Part shown: piece by piece, positions 1 through 8,389 of the stretch
Layout of the letters: each line of letters begins with the position of its first letter
Numbering within the stretch: position 1 is the first letter of the stretch
Assembly: GCA_913060815.1 (NCBI GenBank)
Contig: CAJXSZ010000017.1
Span: forward strand, 1 to 64,000
Reading direction: 5' to 3'
Length of the DNA stretch: 64,000 bases
DNA from: an uncultured Sulfitobacter sp.
GTDB lineage: Bacteria; Pseudomonadota; Alphaproteobacteria; Rhodobacterales; Rhodobacteraceae
Made by a program: the position numbers and the translations under genes
Notes under the pieces: generated by a model
Seen by the model: the letters and a program-made list of their open reading frames with translations, nothing else
Told to the model about the DNA's origin: nothing
Databases searched by the model: none

Positions 1-46
1 AGATTTCTGCCTGTCTCGTGGGCTCGGAGATGTGTATAAGAGACAG
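1..46 (+). other. Illumina Nextera adapter contamination (i7 side)
   Basis: Positions 1-4 (AGAT) match the end of the P7 oligo, 5-12 (TTCTGCCT) match Nextera i7 index N703 as written in the adapter, and 13-46 match the Nextera read-2 adapter, ending in the Tn5 mosaic end (AGATGTGTATAAGAGACAG, 28-46). This is library sequence left at a contig end, not genome. Genuine sequence begins at about 47, so nothing about the neighbourhood to the left can be inferred. Confidence 0.97.
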
Positions 47-118
47 GTATAATGTCATGATTTTAGACGTAGCCAGAACGGTTGAAGCGCTTGGTGTGAT
101 AAAGGGGGAGAACCAAAG

Positions 119-193
119 TGGCAGCCCGTAGGGGAGTCGAACCCCTCTTTTCAGGTTGAAAACCTGACGTCCTAACCGATAGACGAACGGGCC
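119..193 (-). tRNA. tRNA-Glu (anticodon TTC)
   Basis: Read on the minus strand, the acceptor stem GGCCCGT (193-187) pairs with ACGGGCT (129-123). The anticodon stem TCAGG/CCTGA encloses loop TTTTCAA, giving anticodon TTC (Glu). The T arm contains GGGGTTCGACTCCCC, and CCA is encoded at 121-119. The cloverleaf is complete. It lies downstream of recJ on the same strand, with its own promoter-like elements between the two genes. Confidence 0.95.
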
Positions 194-209
194 ACACTTG
201 GTGAGGCCG

Positions 210-238
210 TCTTTAGGCAATCGCCGCGAATGGCGCAA
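210..238 (-). promoter_or_regulatory. Probable sigma-70 promoter of tRNA-Glu
   Basis: On the minus strand TTGCGC (238-233), a 17-base spacer and TAAAGA (215-210) form a housekeeping-type -35/-10 pair. The -10 element sits about 16 bases before the first base of the tRNA. It falls in the gap between the recJ stop and the tRNA, so the tRNA is probably not dependent on recJ transcription. Confidence 0.5.
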
Positions 239-295
239 GTCGAAATCTTCACTTTGGGGCGGATTATTTTCGAAACAACGTGTTTTATATAGGGA

Positions 296-2056
296 TCAGG
301 CGCGGCTTGCGTCTTCCAGTCGCAGCTGAACGCTCTGACGACCCTGCCACGTATTGATATCGAGCCGCCCCGCCAGATGGAAACGCGCGCCACCATGCGC
401 TTCGAGGGCAGGGCCAAGTGCCGAATCAAACGCACCAAAGCAGATTGCTTCTATGCGGCGGCCGTGACCGTCGCCAAAACTCACTTTCAGGTGTGTCTCG
501 CCCACGCGGCGGGCAGAGAAAATGCGCATATCGGCAAATACATAGCGCGGCGCGGGCGCGCCTGCGCCAAAAGGGCCAGCTGATTCTATAGCTTGGGTCA
601 ACTCGACACTGGCCGCGTCGGGCATCAGCATCCCGTCGAGGCGCAGATCCGATGGCCCCAGCAGATGCGCACCCTGTTTCTCCAATAGCGCCGCAAGGGC
701 GGCCATTGCCTCCTCCAGCTTACCTTCCTCAACTGTCAGGCCCGCTGCCATTTTGTGACCGCCCCCTTTGAGCAGCACGTCCTGGAGCGCGAGTTTCTGG
801 ATGCAGGCCCCCAGATCAATTCCGCTGACCGAACGGCCCGAACCTTTGCCGATGCCATCTTCAAGCCCGATGACCACCGCGGGGCGGCCTGTGGCTTCCT
901 TGAGGCGTGCCGCGACAATACCGACTACGCCCGGGTGCCAGCCTGCGCCAGCTGCCCAGACCAGCGCACCGTCGGTGCCGCGCTCTTCCGCTTGGGCGAG
1001 TGCGGCGGCGCGTACGGCGTTTTCCACATCGCGGCGCTCGGAGTTGAGCGTATCGAGCTTTTCCGACAGGGCGGCGGCCTCGTGCGGATCATCCGTGGCC
1101 AGCAGGCGCGCGCCCAGATCGGCCTTGCCCACGCGCCCGCCCGCATTAATGCGCGGCCCCAGCATAAATCCGAGGTGATAGGCGGCGGGGGCCGTGTCCA
1201 TCCGTGCCACATCGGACAGGGCAGAGATGCCCACCCGCGCGCGGCGTGCCATCACAGTGAGACCTTGGCGCACAAACGCGCGGTTCACCCCGATGAGCGG
1301 GGCCACATCGGCGACGGTGGCGAGTGCCACCAGATCCAGCAGGGACATAAGGTCGGGGCCTTTCACCTCAACCTCGCGAAGTTGTCGGCCTGCCTCGACG
1401 AGCATCAAAAAGACGACGGCAGCAGCACACAGATGGGCCAACGCGCCGTCTTCGTCCTGGCGGTTGGGATTCACAACGGCGTGACACTCGGGCAGCGTCT
1501 CGCCCCCGAGGTGGTGGTCGAGTACGATGACGTCCGCGCCTTTGGCCGCTGCAATCGGACCATGAGACAGCGTGCCGCAATCGACGCAGATGATCAGATC
1601 GTGATTGGCGGCCAGAGCTGACATCGCCTCGTCATTGGGACCATAACCCTCGTCGATGCGGTCGGGGACATACAGCGTGGCCTCCCGCCCCATCTCGCGC
1701 AGCCACACCAGCAGCAGCGCGGCGGAGCTGCCGCCATCCACGTCATAGTCGGCAAAGACAGCAATGCGCTGGCGGGTTTTGACTGCATGGAGGAAGCGCG
1801 CAGTGGCCTTCTCCATATCGCGCAGGGAGCGTGGGTCGGGCAGCAGATCGCGCAGGGCGGGGGCCAGAAAGGCGGGGGCCTCTTGCGCCTCCACCCCGCG
1901 CCGCGCCAGCACTTGGGCGACGGCCATAGGCAGGTCAGTTTGCTGGTGCAGTGTCTCGGCGGCGCGCACAGCGCCCACATCAGGGCCGATCCAGCGTCGG
2001 CCTGTCAGTGAGGCTTCGACCCCTAGAAAGGCGGCCTTGGTGTCCGAAGGGCTCAT
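296..2056 (-). CDS. recJ: Single-stranded-DNA-specific exonuclease RecJ
   Basis: RecJ degrades single-stranded DNA 5' to 3' in RecF-pathway recombination and mismatch repair in the cytoplasm. The 586-residue protein is full length for the family. It has DHH-phosphoesterase motif I (FADYDVDGG, about 101-109), the DHH signature (VLDHH, 178-182) and the DHHA1 motif GGGHKMAAG (431-439), with the OB-like C-terminal region after it. Its start lies 6 bases after the stop of hom, so the two genes are probably cotranscribed. No defect is visible. Confidence 0.96.
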   Translation of the reverse strand: MSPSDTKAAFLGVEASLTGRRWIGPDVGAVRAAETLHQQTDLPMAVAQVLARRGVEAQEAPAFLAPALRDLLPDPRSLRDMEKATARFLHAVKTRQRIAVFADYDVDGGSSAALLLVWLREMGREATLYVPDRIDEGYGPNDEAMSALAANHDLIICVDCGTLSHGPIAAAKGADVIVLDHHLGGETLPECHAVVNPNRQDEDGALAHLCAAAVVFLMLVEAGRQLREVEVKGPDLMSLLDLVALATVADVAPLIGVNRAFVRQGLTVMARRARVGISALSDVARMDTAPAAYHLGFMLGPRINAGGRVGKADLGARLLATDDPHEAAALSEKLDTLNSERRDVENAVRAAALAQAEERGTDGALVWAAGAGWHPGVVGIVAARLKEATGRPAVVIGLEDGIGKGSGRSVSGIDLGACIQKLALQDVLLKGGGHKMAAGLTVEEGKLEEAMAALAALLEKQGAHLLGPSDLRLDGMLMPDAASVELTQAIESAGPFGAGAPAPRYVFADMRIFSARRVGETHLKVSFGDGHGRRIEAICFGAFDSALGPALEAHGGARFHLAGRLDINTWQGRQSVQLRLEDASRA

Positions 2057-2062
2057 GCGGCC

Positions 2063-3349
2063 TCAGACTTCCTCGATCCGCAGGGCCACGGGATCACCTG
2101 CGACAACGGCAGTATTGGCGAAGGCGGCAAGCGCATGGTCGATGTCGGCACGGGTGGTTTTATGGGTCACGATGAGGACGGGAGCGGTGCTATCCTCATG
2201 GCCGTATTGGCGCATACGGTTGATGCTCACGCCCGAATCCCCCAACACCGCGGCGACCTTCGCCAGCGCGCCCGGTTTGTCGGTAAGGGCCATGCGCAGG
2301 TAGTAGGCAGCGGGGCGCTGGCTCAGCGCGGGGGTGGCCTCGGTCAGGGTGGCGGCGGGTTGGCCGAAGGCGGGACCACGGTAGCCGCGCGCAATGTCGC
2401 AGACATCCGACAGTACAGCACTGGCCGTCGGACCAGCGCCTGCACCGGCACCACGCAGCACGATCTGTCCCACAGCATCACCTTCCAGCACGATCATATT
2501 GGTGCCGCCTGTGAGTTGGGCCAGCGGGGAGGTGTCGGGGACAAGGCAGGGCTGCATCCGCTGCTCCAACCCGCGACCTGTCATTTGCGCCACGCCCAGC
2601 AGCTTGATCTTATAGCCCATGTCAGCGGCGGCGTGGATGTCTTCGATGGAGACACGCTCGATACCTTCCAGCTCGATCCCCGCAAAGTTCACCTGTGTGC
2701 CAAACGCGAGTGACGACAGCAGCGCCAGCTTGTGTGCGGCATCAATACCGCCCACGTCGAGCTGCGGATCGGCTTCGAGATAGCCAAGCCCGTCGGCCTC
2801 GGCGAAGACATCCGCATAGGGCAGGCCCGCGTCTTCCATCCGAGTGAGGATATAATTGCATGAGCCATTCATCACACCCATCACGCGGGTGATCTCGTTG
2901 CCTGCCAGCCCTTCACCGAGCGCTTTGATCACAGGGATACCGCCCGCAACGGCGGCCTCGTATTTCAGCGCGCAGCCCTTTTCCTCGGCAGCCAGCGCCA
3001 TAGATTGGCCGTGCATGGCGAGCATGGCTTTGTTGGCGGTGATTACATCTTTGCCCAGCGCCAGTGCGGCCTCGGTGGCGGCTTTGGCGGGGCCGTCTTC
3101 GCCGCCCATCAGCTCCACAAACACATCCACGTCATCGCGGCTGGCCAGCGCTACGGGGTCGTCCTCCCATGCGTAGGAAGACAGGTTCACGCCGCGGTCC
3201 TTTGAGCGTGAGCGGGCGCTGACAGCGCTGATCTCGATGCTGCGGCCCGTGCGTGCTTCCAGCAGCGCTGCCTGCTTGCGGATGATGCTTACCACGCCTG
3301 CGCCAACCGTTCCCAACCCTGCAATTCCGAGGCGAAGTGGCTTTGTCAT
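2063..3349 (-). CDS. hom: Homoserine dehydrogenase
   Basis: The enzyme reduces aspartate semialdehyde to homoserine with NAD(P)H, the branch point for threonine and methionine. The 428-residue protein begins with a Rossmann motif (GLGTVG, 11-16), has the central homoserine dehydrogenase domain (including ITANKAMLA) and ends in an ACT domain (roughly 350-425), the usual site of threonine feedback. The ATG at 3349 is chosen over an upstream frame extension because AAGGA lies just before it and conserved sequence starts there. It appears to lead a hom-recJ unit. Confidence 0.95.
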   Translation of the reverse strand: MTKPLRLGIAGLGTVGAGVVSIIRKQAALLEARTGRSIEISAVSARSRSKDRGVNLSSYAWEDDPVALASRDDVDVFVELMGGEDGPAKAATEAALALGKDVITANKAMLAMHGQSMALAAEEKGCALKYEAAVAGGIPVIKALGEGLAGNEITRVMGVMNGSCNYILTRMEDAGLPYADVFAEADGLGYLEADPQLDVGGIDAAHKLALLSSLAFGTQVNFAGIELEGIERVSIEDIHAAADMGYKIKLLGVAQMTGRGLEQRMQPCLVPDTSPLAQLTGGTNMIVLEGDAVGQIVLRGAGAGAGPTASAVLSDVCDIARGYRGPAFGQPAATLTEATPALSQRPAAYYLRMALTDKPGALAKVAAVLGDSGVSINRMRQYGHEDSTAPVLIVTHKTTRADIDHALAAFANTAVVAGDPVALRIEEV

Positions 3350-3430
3350 GGTAAGGAATCCTTTGCGTGAATGGCTTTTCGCTGATGTAGCCCGTCTCAC
3401 GCGTGCGTGCAACGCGCCATGGCGGCGATG

Positions 3431-3727
3431 CTAGCGCAGGCCCTCGGCCAGCCGCTGGCGCTCTGCTCCGCTGAGCACGCTTCCCCGCAGGCGCGCCGCG
3501 CGGGCTCTGAGGGCTGCGATGCGCGCATCAAGGGCGGCGTTGGTTTGCGCAGGCTCAACCGTGGTGCTTTGCGCCGAGGCAAGGATAGGGGCGAGGGGGA
3601 CCAGCGCTGGATAGCTCTGTGCCTCAAGTTCGGGTGTCAGGGTGCGGTCAAGTTCAGGAAATTGCGTGCAGGCTCCCGCAAGGACGAGCGTGGCCACGAG
3701 GGCCGCAAAGAGGGGCGTGCATTTCAT
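3431..3727 (-). CDS. Small conserved lipoprotein, function unknown
   Basis: This is a 98-residue protein with a lipoprotein signal: a charged MK start, a hydrophobic stretch and lipobox LAGAC with Cys at about 20. The mature part contains a Pro-rich segment and an Ala/Arg-rich helix (about 67-90) that could form a coiled coil. It should be anchored in the envelope. I do not recognise a functional family. It stands alone between hom and the divergent tetR-like gene. The ribosome site is weak, but composition and signal peptide argue that it is real. Confidence 0.75.
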   Translation of the reverse strand: MKCTPLFAALVATLVLAGACTQFPELDRTLTPELEAQSYPALVPLAPILASAQSTTVEPAQTNAALDARIAALRARAARLRGSVLSGAERQRLAEGLR

Positions 3728-3802
3728 GGAGTAAGATGTGCACCAGCGGAGCTATATTATGCAAGGGTTTTGCGTTGAGTTGCATCCTCAGCCTTTACTT
3801 TT

Positions 3803-3816
3803 TGAACGGGCGTTCA
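3803..3816. promoter_or_regulatory. Inverted repeat, probable TetR-family operator
   Basis: TGAACGGGCGTTCA consists of 6-base perfect arms TGAACG/CGTTCA around GG. It ends 12 bases before the ATG of the TetR-family gene, the usual place for an autoregulatory operator. That the downstream regulator binds it is inference. Confidence 0.65.
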
Positions 3817-3828
3817 GATAAATGAGGG

Positions 3829-4410
3829 ATGGCGCGCACAGCAGGATCACATTCGGATATCACAGGCCCGCGGGTGCGGGAGACGGCGCTCAGGCTGTTC
3901 GCGCAAAAGGGCTATGCAGCCGTATCGATGCGTGCGATTGCCGCAGAGGTGGGCGTGCAGGCAGGGGCGCTCTATTCCTATACGCCTGACAAGCAGAGTC
4001 TGCTGTTTGACCTAATGGAAAGCCATATGTCCGAGCTGTTGGCGGCTGGTAAGGATGATACTTCTTTGCCTGCGCAGGAGCGATTGCAGGCTTTCGTGGC
4101 ATTCCATATCGCATTCCACCATGCGCGCCCCGACGCGGTGTTCATCGCTTATATGGAGCTGCGGAATCTGGAGCCTGCCAACTTTGCGCGGATCGAAGCG
4201 CTTAGGCGCAGCTATGAAGACCGCTTGGAAGAGATCTTGCGTGCGGGCGTCGCCGAGGGCGTGTTCAGCGTGGCTGATACAAAGATTGCGACGCTTGCGA
4301 TCATCGCAATGCTGACGGGCGTAAACACGTGGTTCCGCGCAGGCGGACGATTGTCGATTGAGGAAGTCACCGCGCAGTATTGGGAGATGGTGCGCCGCGC
4401 GGTGACGTGA
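3829..4410 (+). CDS. TetR/AcrR family transcriptional regulator
   Basis: The 193-residue protein has the TetR N-terminal DNA-binding domain at about 15-60, with the pattern ALRLFAQKGYAAVSMRAIAAEVGV followed by AGALYSYTPDKQSLL. The C-terminal two-thirds is an all-helical ligand-binding and dimer domain. Similar regulators in Rhodobacterales often sit by leucine or acyl-CoA catabolic genes, but here the next gene is a convergent pirin gene, so the target is not obvious beyond its own promoter. A perfect inverted repeat immediately upstream suggests autoregulation. Confidence 0.9.
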   Translation: MARTAGSHSDITGPRVRETALRLFAQKGYAAVSMRAIAAEVGVQAGALYSYTPDKQSLLFDLMESHMSELLAAGKDDTSLPAQERLQAFVAFHIAFHHARPDAVFIAYMELRNLEPANFARIEALRRSYEDRLEEILRAGVAEGVFSVADTKIATLAIIAMLTGVNTWFRAGGRLSIEEVTAQYWEMVRRAVT

Positions 4411-4412
4411 TT

Positions 4413-5324
4413 TTAGTGGGCTGGTTTGATAAACGTGCCGTTGTTCAGATCCTGCATGGCCTGCATCAACTCGGCACGAGTGTTCATGACAATGGGGCCG
4501 TGCCATGCGACAGGCTCATCTATCGGTGCGCCTGAAATGAGCAGGAAGCGCAGGCCTTCGGGGCCAGCCTGCACCGTGACCTCATCGCCCGTGCCAAATC
4601 GGACAAGCGTGCGGTCGCCCGACATATCGCGGATGTTCAGCTCTTCGCCCCTGACCTCTTTTTCGAGCAGCACACCTGCGGGATTGGAGGCATCCACAAA
4701 AGCACCGGCGCCTTGGAAAATATAGGCAAAGGCGCGGCGGTAGGTGTCGATCTTGAACGTCTTGCGTACGCCTGCGGGCACCGTCACGTCGAGATATTGC
4801 GGATCAGCGGCGATTCCGTCGACGGGACCACGTTTGCCCCAGAACTCGCCCGTGATGACGCGAACCTTAGTGCCGTCATCGTCAATGACCTCGGGTATCG
4901 CGTCGGAGGTGACATCCTGGTAGCGCGGCGCAGTCATCTTCTGTGCGCTGGGCAGATTGCCCCACAGCTGGAAGCCGTGCATCTGGCCGCGTGCGTTTCC
5001 GTGGGGCATTTCCTGATGCAGGATGCCGCTGCCTGCGGTCATCCACTGCACATCGCCCGCACCAAGGCTGCCTGTGTTGCCGAGGCTGTCGGCGTGATCG
5101 ACGGTGCCTTCAAGGACATAGGTGATCGTCTCGATCCCGCGGTGAGGGTGCCACGGGAATCCTTTTTCAAAATCAATCGGATGCTCGTTTCGGAAGTCAT
5201 CAAAGAGCAGGAATGGATCAAGCTCGGAAGGGTCCTGAAATCCGAAAGCGCGGTGCAGTTTGACGCCTGCGCCTTCCATCGTGGGCTGGGCGGCGCGGGT
5301 CTCAAGGGTAGGGCGGATTGACAT
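4413..5324 (-). CDS. Pirin family protein
   Basis: Pirins are bicupin iron proteins; some bacterial members act as quercetinase and others modulate partner enzymes. The 303-residue protein shows the N-terminal cupin metal motif (FPWHPHRGIETITYVLEG and, further on, GILHQEMPHG) and a pirin C-terminal cupin. The ATG at 5324 is chosen because AGGAG precedes it and the family match starts there; the open frame upstream is not family-like. It converges with the TetR gene, leaving 2 bases between the stops. Its substrate cannot be told from sequence. Confidence 0.92.
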   Translation of the reverse strand: MSIRPTLETRAAQPTMEGAGVKLHRAFGFQDPSELDPFLLFDDFRNEHPIDFEKGFPWHPHRGIETITYVLEGTVDHADSLGNTGSLGAGDVQWMTAGSGILHQEMPHGNARGQMHGFQLWGNLPSAQKMTAPRYQDVTSDAIPEVIDDDGTKVRVITGEFWGKRGPVDGIAADPQYLDVTVPAGVRKTFKIDTYRRAFAYIFQGAGAFVDASNPAGVLLEKEVRGEELNIRDMSGDRTLVRFGTGDEVTVQAGPEGLRFLLISGAPIDEPVAWHGPIVMNTRAELMQAMQDLNNGTFIKPAH

Positions 5325-5499
5325 AGTGCTCTCCTGTGTCTGCGTTGGAGCAGATGTAGGAGGCAAGGGGGCGTGCGGCAAGACGGGGCGCCGCACGGCA
5401 ATTGTGCAAAGATGAACAATTGCCCCGCGCGTCGCTTTTGGGATGGACGGCATGGGACGCCGTGGTGAGGGTGGCTCAAATGGTCAAAGGAATATGAAA

Positions 5500-6450
5500 A
5501 TGAAGGTTGGTTTTATCGGGTTGGGCAATGTCGGCGGCAAGCTGTCGGGGAGCCTGCTGCGCAATGGTGTGGACCTGAGTGTTTATGATCTGGATGAAGA
5601 ATTGGTGAGGGCCAAGGTCGCGGGGGGCGCGCGGGATGGCGGCAGCCCTGCCGATATGATGCGCGATTGCGATGCGGTAATCACCTGCTTGCCCAGCCCA
5701 GCCGCCAGTGCAGCGGTCGTAGAGGCGATGTTGCCAGAGGTGGCCGAGGGCAAAATCTGGCTGGAAATGTCGACCACAGACGCCAGCGAGATCAAGCGGT
5801 TGGCTGCTTTGGTCCAAGACGCGGGCGGGGCGGCGGTTGATTGCCCTGTTTCTGGTGGCTGCCATCGTGCGGACACGGGGAACATTAGCATTTATGCAGG
5901 GTGTGATCGGGCGACATTTGATCGCGTGCTGCCTCTGCTCACGCATATGGGGCGGCGGGTTCTACACGTGGGTGATCTGGGAAATGCCAGTGTTCTCAAG
6001 GTGATGACGAACTACCTTGCCACGGCGAATCTGCTCACCCTGTGTGAGGCGCTGACGGTGATGAAGGCGCAGGGCATGGATATGGGCATGACCTATGAGG
6101 CGATTGCCATGTCATCGGGCACCAGCTTTGTGCATGAGACAGAGAGCCAGTTGATCTTGTCAGGATCTCGGGATGTAAACTTTACTATGGACCTTATTCA
6201 AAAGGACATCGGGTTGTTTCAAAAGCTGGCGGATGATGCGGGTGTGCCGCTGGAAATCTCGCCTATGATCATTGACTTGATGAGTGATGGGCAGAAGCGA
6301 TACGGGGAGCGCGCACAGTCGGACCGCATGATCGAGCGGTTGGAGGAAGCAACGGGCCTTAAGGTTCTAGCAGACGGATTTCCGCAGGAATTGATCGACG
6401 ACGAGCCTGAAGAGCGCGGCTATGAGGTCAAGCCCAAGCGGCTAATGTGA
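5500..6450 (+). CDS. NAD(P)-dependent beta-hydroxyacid dehydrogenase (3-hydroxyisobutyrate dehydrogenase family)
   Basis: The family oxidises beta-hydroxyacids such as 3-hydroxyisobutyrate, tartronate semialdehyde (in reverse) or 6-phosphogluconate relatives. The 316-residue protein has an N-terminal Rossmann motif (GFIGLGNVG), the substrate signature DCPVSGG and the catalytic-lysine segment (GNASVLKVMTNYL). The ATG at 5500 has AAGGA 8 bases upstream; an in-frame ATG at 5494 is possible but too close. The fairly long C-terminal tail (EERGYEVKPKRLM) differs from classic MmsB. The gene stands alone, so the exact substrate is open. Confidence 0.88.
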   Translation: MKVGFIGLGNVGGKLSGSLLRNGVDLSVYDLDEELVRAKVAGGARDGGSPADMMRDCDAVITCLPSPAASAAVVEAMLPEVAEGKIWLEMSTTDASEIKRLAALVQDAGGAAVDCPVSGGCHRADTGNISIYAGCDRATFDRVLPLLTHMGRRVLHVGDLGNASVLKVMTNYLATANLLTLCEALTVMKAQGMDMGMTYEAIAMSSGTSFVHETESQLILSGSRDVNFTMDLIQKDIGLFQKLADDAGVPLEISPMIIDLMSDGQKRYGERAQSDRMIERLEEATGLKVLADGFPQELIDDEPEERGYEVKPKRLM

Positions 6451-6460
6451 TTGTTTAGCT

Positions 6461-6476
6461 ATGTCAATTATGACAT
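6461..6476. repeat. Small inverted repeat
   Basis: ATGTCA-ATTA-TGACAT is a pair of 6-base perfect arms around 4 bases. It lies between the dehydrogenase stop and the next gene, in an AT-rich stretch. It could be a regulator site for the downstream membrane-protein gene or a weak transcript hairpin; no U-tract follows directly. Confidence 0.35.
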
Positions 6477-6626
6477 TGAAATGCTTGTATATTTTTAAGT
6501 TTTCGATTGGATTTTCATAGGGGATGCCATGCGCACACCGTCGCGGCACCGCTTTGGCGGGAGCCGCGGTCATGCCTTGCCCAGCTTTGAAACTGCGGCT
6601 AGGGCAAGGGACAAAGGAGTGCCACC

Positions 6627-7184
6627 ATGACCCAAGACGATATTACGCCAGAGGCGGAGATGCCCATGCTTGATCCGAACGAGGTGCTGGCCGTGGCGCG
6701 CCCCTCGGCGGGGCGGCGGTTCTTGGGGTTGGTGTCGCTGGGGATTTTGGGCCTGATGTTGATCTACATCGCGGTGGCCGAGCAGCCCGCGCTGGAGTGG
6801 CGGCTGTTCTTGCTGGTGATGGGCGCAGGCGCGCTGTGGTTGGCGGACCGCATGCGCCGCGCGACGGCCAGCTATCTGGAGATCACCGAGACAGAACTGC
6901 GGGAGGCCAACGGTGAGGTGATCGCGCGGATTGCGGATATCGAGCACATGGACCGCGGGTTTTTCGCGTTCAAACCATCCAACGGCTTTTTGCTGCGCAC
7001 CGCCGCGCCTGCGTCAAATCAATGGCATCCAGGCATGTGGTGGCGCGTGGGCCGCCGCATCGGGGTGGGTGGCATGATGTCCGCACACCAGACCAAGCAA
7101 ATCTCGGAGATCATTGCGGTGATCATGGCGAAGCGCGAGATCGAGCGTGATCAGGCCGCGCGCGACGGGGATAGCAAGCTTTAG
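6627..7184 (+). CDS. Membrane protein of unknown function with two transmembrane helices
   Basis: The 185-residue protein has an acidic N-terminus, a hydrophobic helix at about 32-50 (FLGLVSLGILGLMLIYIAVA) and a second at 58-70. A soluble C-terminal half follows (YLEITETELREANGEVIARI...), whose beta-rich pattern resembles membrane-anchored PH-like (YcxB/YdbT-type) domains. That resemblance is inference. AAAGGAG lies 8 bases before the ATG. It is followed by a strong terminator, so it is probably the last or only gene of its transcript. Confidence 0.8.
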   Translation: MTQDDITPEAEMPMLDPNEVLAVARPSAGRRFLGLVSLGILGLMLIYIAVAEQPALEWRLFLLVMGAGALWLADRMRRATASYLEITETELREANGEVIARIADIEHMDRGFFAFKPSNGFLLRTAAPASNQWHPGMWWRVGRRIGVGGMMSAHQTKQISEIIAVIMAKREIERDQAARDGDSKL

Positions 7185-7215
7185 ACGTTTGCCGCCACCA
7201 GACACCGGACAAAAG

Positions 7216-7256
7216 AAAACCCCCGTGCAGTCAGGCTGCACGGGGGTTTTTGTTTT
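7216..7256. terminator. Strong bidirectional intrinsic terminator
   Basis: A perfect 15-bp stem (7216-7230 with 7236-7250) encloses the 5-base loop TCAGG. The stem has an A-run on the left and a T-run on the right, so it can work on both strands. It separates the membrane-protein gene from the convergent TadE/TadG-like operon. Confidence 0.93.
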
Positions 7257-7271
7257 TGTAGTCTTGCTGCC

Positions 7272-7850
7272 TTAGCCTGAGAATTCGGGCTGCGGAGCAT
7301 CCGTCCAGAGCACTTGGGGTGCATAGCGGGGACGGGTGAAGACAAAGTTGTCGATCTCTGGTGTGCCCAGGCCCACTTCGAAGGGCGCATCATAGCGGGC
7401 GAAGGTTTCGACGATGATCATACGCTCGTTGTGGACCATGTGAGGCAGCTTATCGACCCAATTGCGAACCTGATGGTTGGTCAGCGGGGTATAGCCGCCG
7501 CTGCTGTGTGACCAGTCGAGCTTCATAATATTGTTGCTGTCGTCAAAGCGTACCACGGACAGGCGGATTGAACTGTCCTGCGGGGTGCGCGTCATGGTGT
7601 TGAGCAGCGCATGGGCACCCGCCAGATAGTCAGGGTCAATGGGCAGGGTTTCCCGCGATACCATATCGCCGATGGTGAACGCTGCCTTGGAGTGCAGGTT
7701 GTGCTGACGCGTCAGGTCAAGAACGGTCATCGAGGTGATGATGACCATGAACATCAGCGGGATCATGATGACCGCCTCGACGCTGCCTGAGCCGTCTTCG
7801 GAGCGGGCGAACTTATGGCGCAAAGCGCGGGTGAGTTTAGAGATATTCAT
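7272..7850 (-). CDS. TadE/TadG-like pilus assembly or surface protein
   Basis: The 192-residue protein has a cytoplasmic N-terminus ending in SEDGSGSVEAVIMIP, followed by one hydrophobic helix (about 25-48) and a long exported domain. This is the layout of the TadE/TadG pseudopilins that work with Tad (Flp) pili. It is the third gene of a tight operon: its ATG overlaps the stop of the preceding TadE-like gene by one base. No pilin, TadA ATPase or secretin gene is in the window, so the link to an actual Tad pilus is inferred from family only. Confidence 0.82.
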   Translation of the reverse strand: MNISKLTRALRHKFARSEDGSGSVEAVIMIPLMFMVIITSMTVLDLTRQHNLHSKAAFTIGDMVSRETLPIDPDYLAGAHALLNTMTRTPQDSSIRLSVVRFDDSNNIMKLDWSHSSGGYTPLTNHQVRNWVDKLPHMVHNERMIIVETFARYDAPFEVGLGTPEIDNFVFTRPRYAPQVLWTDAPQPEFSG

Positions 7851-8389
7851 TATCTTGGCTCCTGTACGAAGGCGCTGATTGCGACCATCTTGCCCATTCC
7901 CGCGCCGTCAGTGCCGAGCAGATTGCCCAGACCGAAGGATCCGAAGACAGGTTCGAACGAATAGCACGCACGCATGATCATCAGTTCGTGTTGCTGTCCC
8001 AGTGACCATCCGCGGATGGGGTTGACCGGCTGGGACTGGTCAATGCAGTCCGGCAGAGGCGGAAGTCCGGCAAAGTCGCGCGGGTTGATCGGTGTCATCT
8101 CGAGCCGCATGTTGTTGTCGCAATCGTCCAGACCGCCGGAGTTTTGGCAAATGAAGGTCTTGAGGTCATCATGCGAGAGGTTCGCGGCTGTGTTGAGCTT
8201 GACCGCTCGGGTGGTGACTTCGAGTGCGCGGTCCACCTGAAACTGGCGGTTGGCGTGGGTTGTCAGCTCGACACCAAAGGCCAATGCCATGAACAGAAGG
8301 GGCAGCATGACTGCGAATTCGAGTGTGTAGACAGCGCCCGCTTCTTCTTTGCGGAACTGCGACAGGCGGTTTTTGACATGGCTGATCAT
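7850..8389 (-). CDS. TadE-like pseudopilin
   Basis: The 179-residue protein starts with a short basic segment and EEAGAVYTLEFAVMLPLLFMALAFGVE (about 15-41), the TadE transmembrane region with its Glu, then an exported domain with several Cys (CDN, CIDQ, CYS) that could form disulfides. It overlaps the upstream vWA gene by 4 bases (ATGA) and the downstream gene by 1 base, so the three are translationally coupled. Its role is presumably as a minor, membrane-anchored component of a Tad-type appendage. Confidence 0.85.
   Translation of the reverse strand: MISHVKNRLSQFRKEEAGAVYTLEFAVMLPLLFMALAFGVELTTHANRQFQVDRALEVTTRAVKLNTAANLSHDDLKTFICQNSGGLDDCDNNMRLEMTPINPRDFAGLPPLPDCIDQSQPVNPIRGWSLGQQHELMIMRACYSFEPVFGSFGLGNLLGTDGAGMGKMVAISAFVQEPR

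Noticed and set aside
755-1621. An 288-codon plus-strand frame opposite recJ.
   Set aside because: It is a shadow of the GC-rich recJ gene, rich in His and Arg with no ribosome site.
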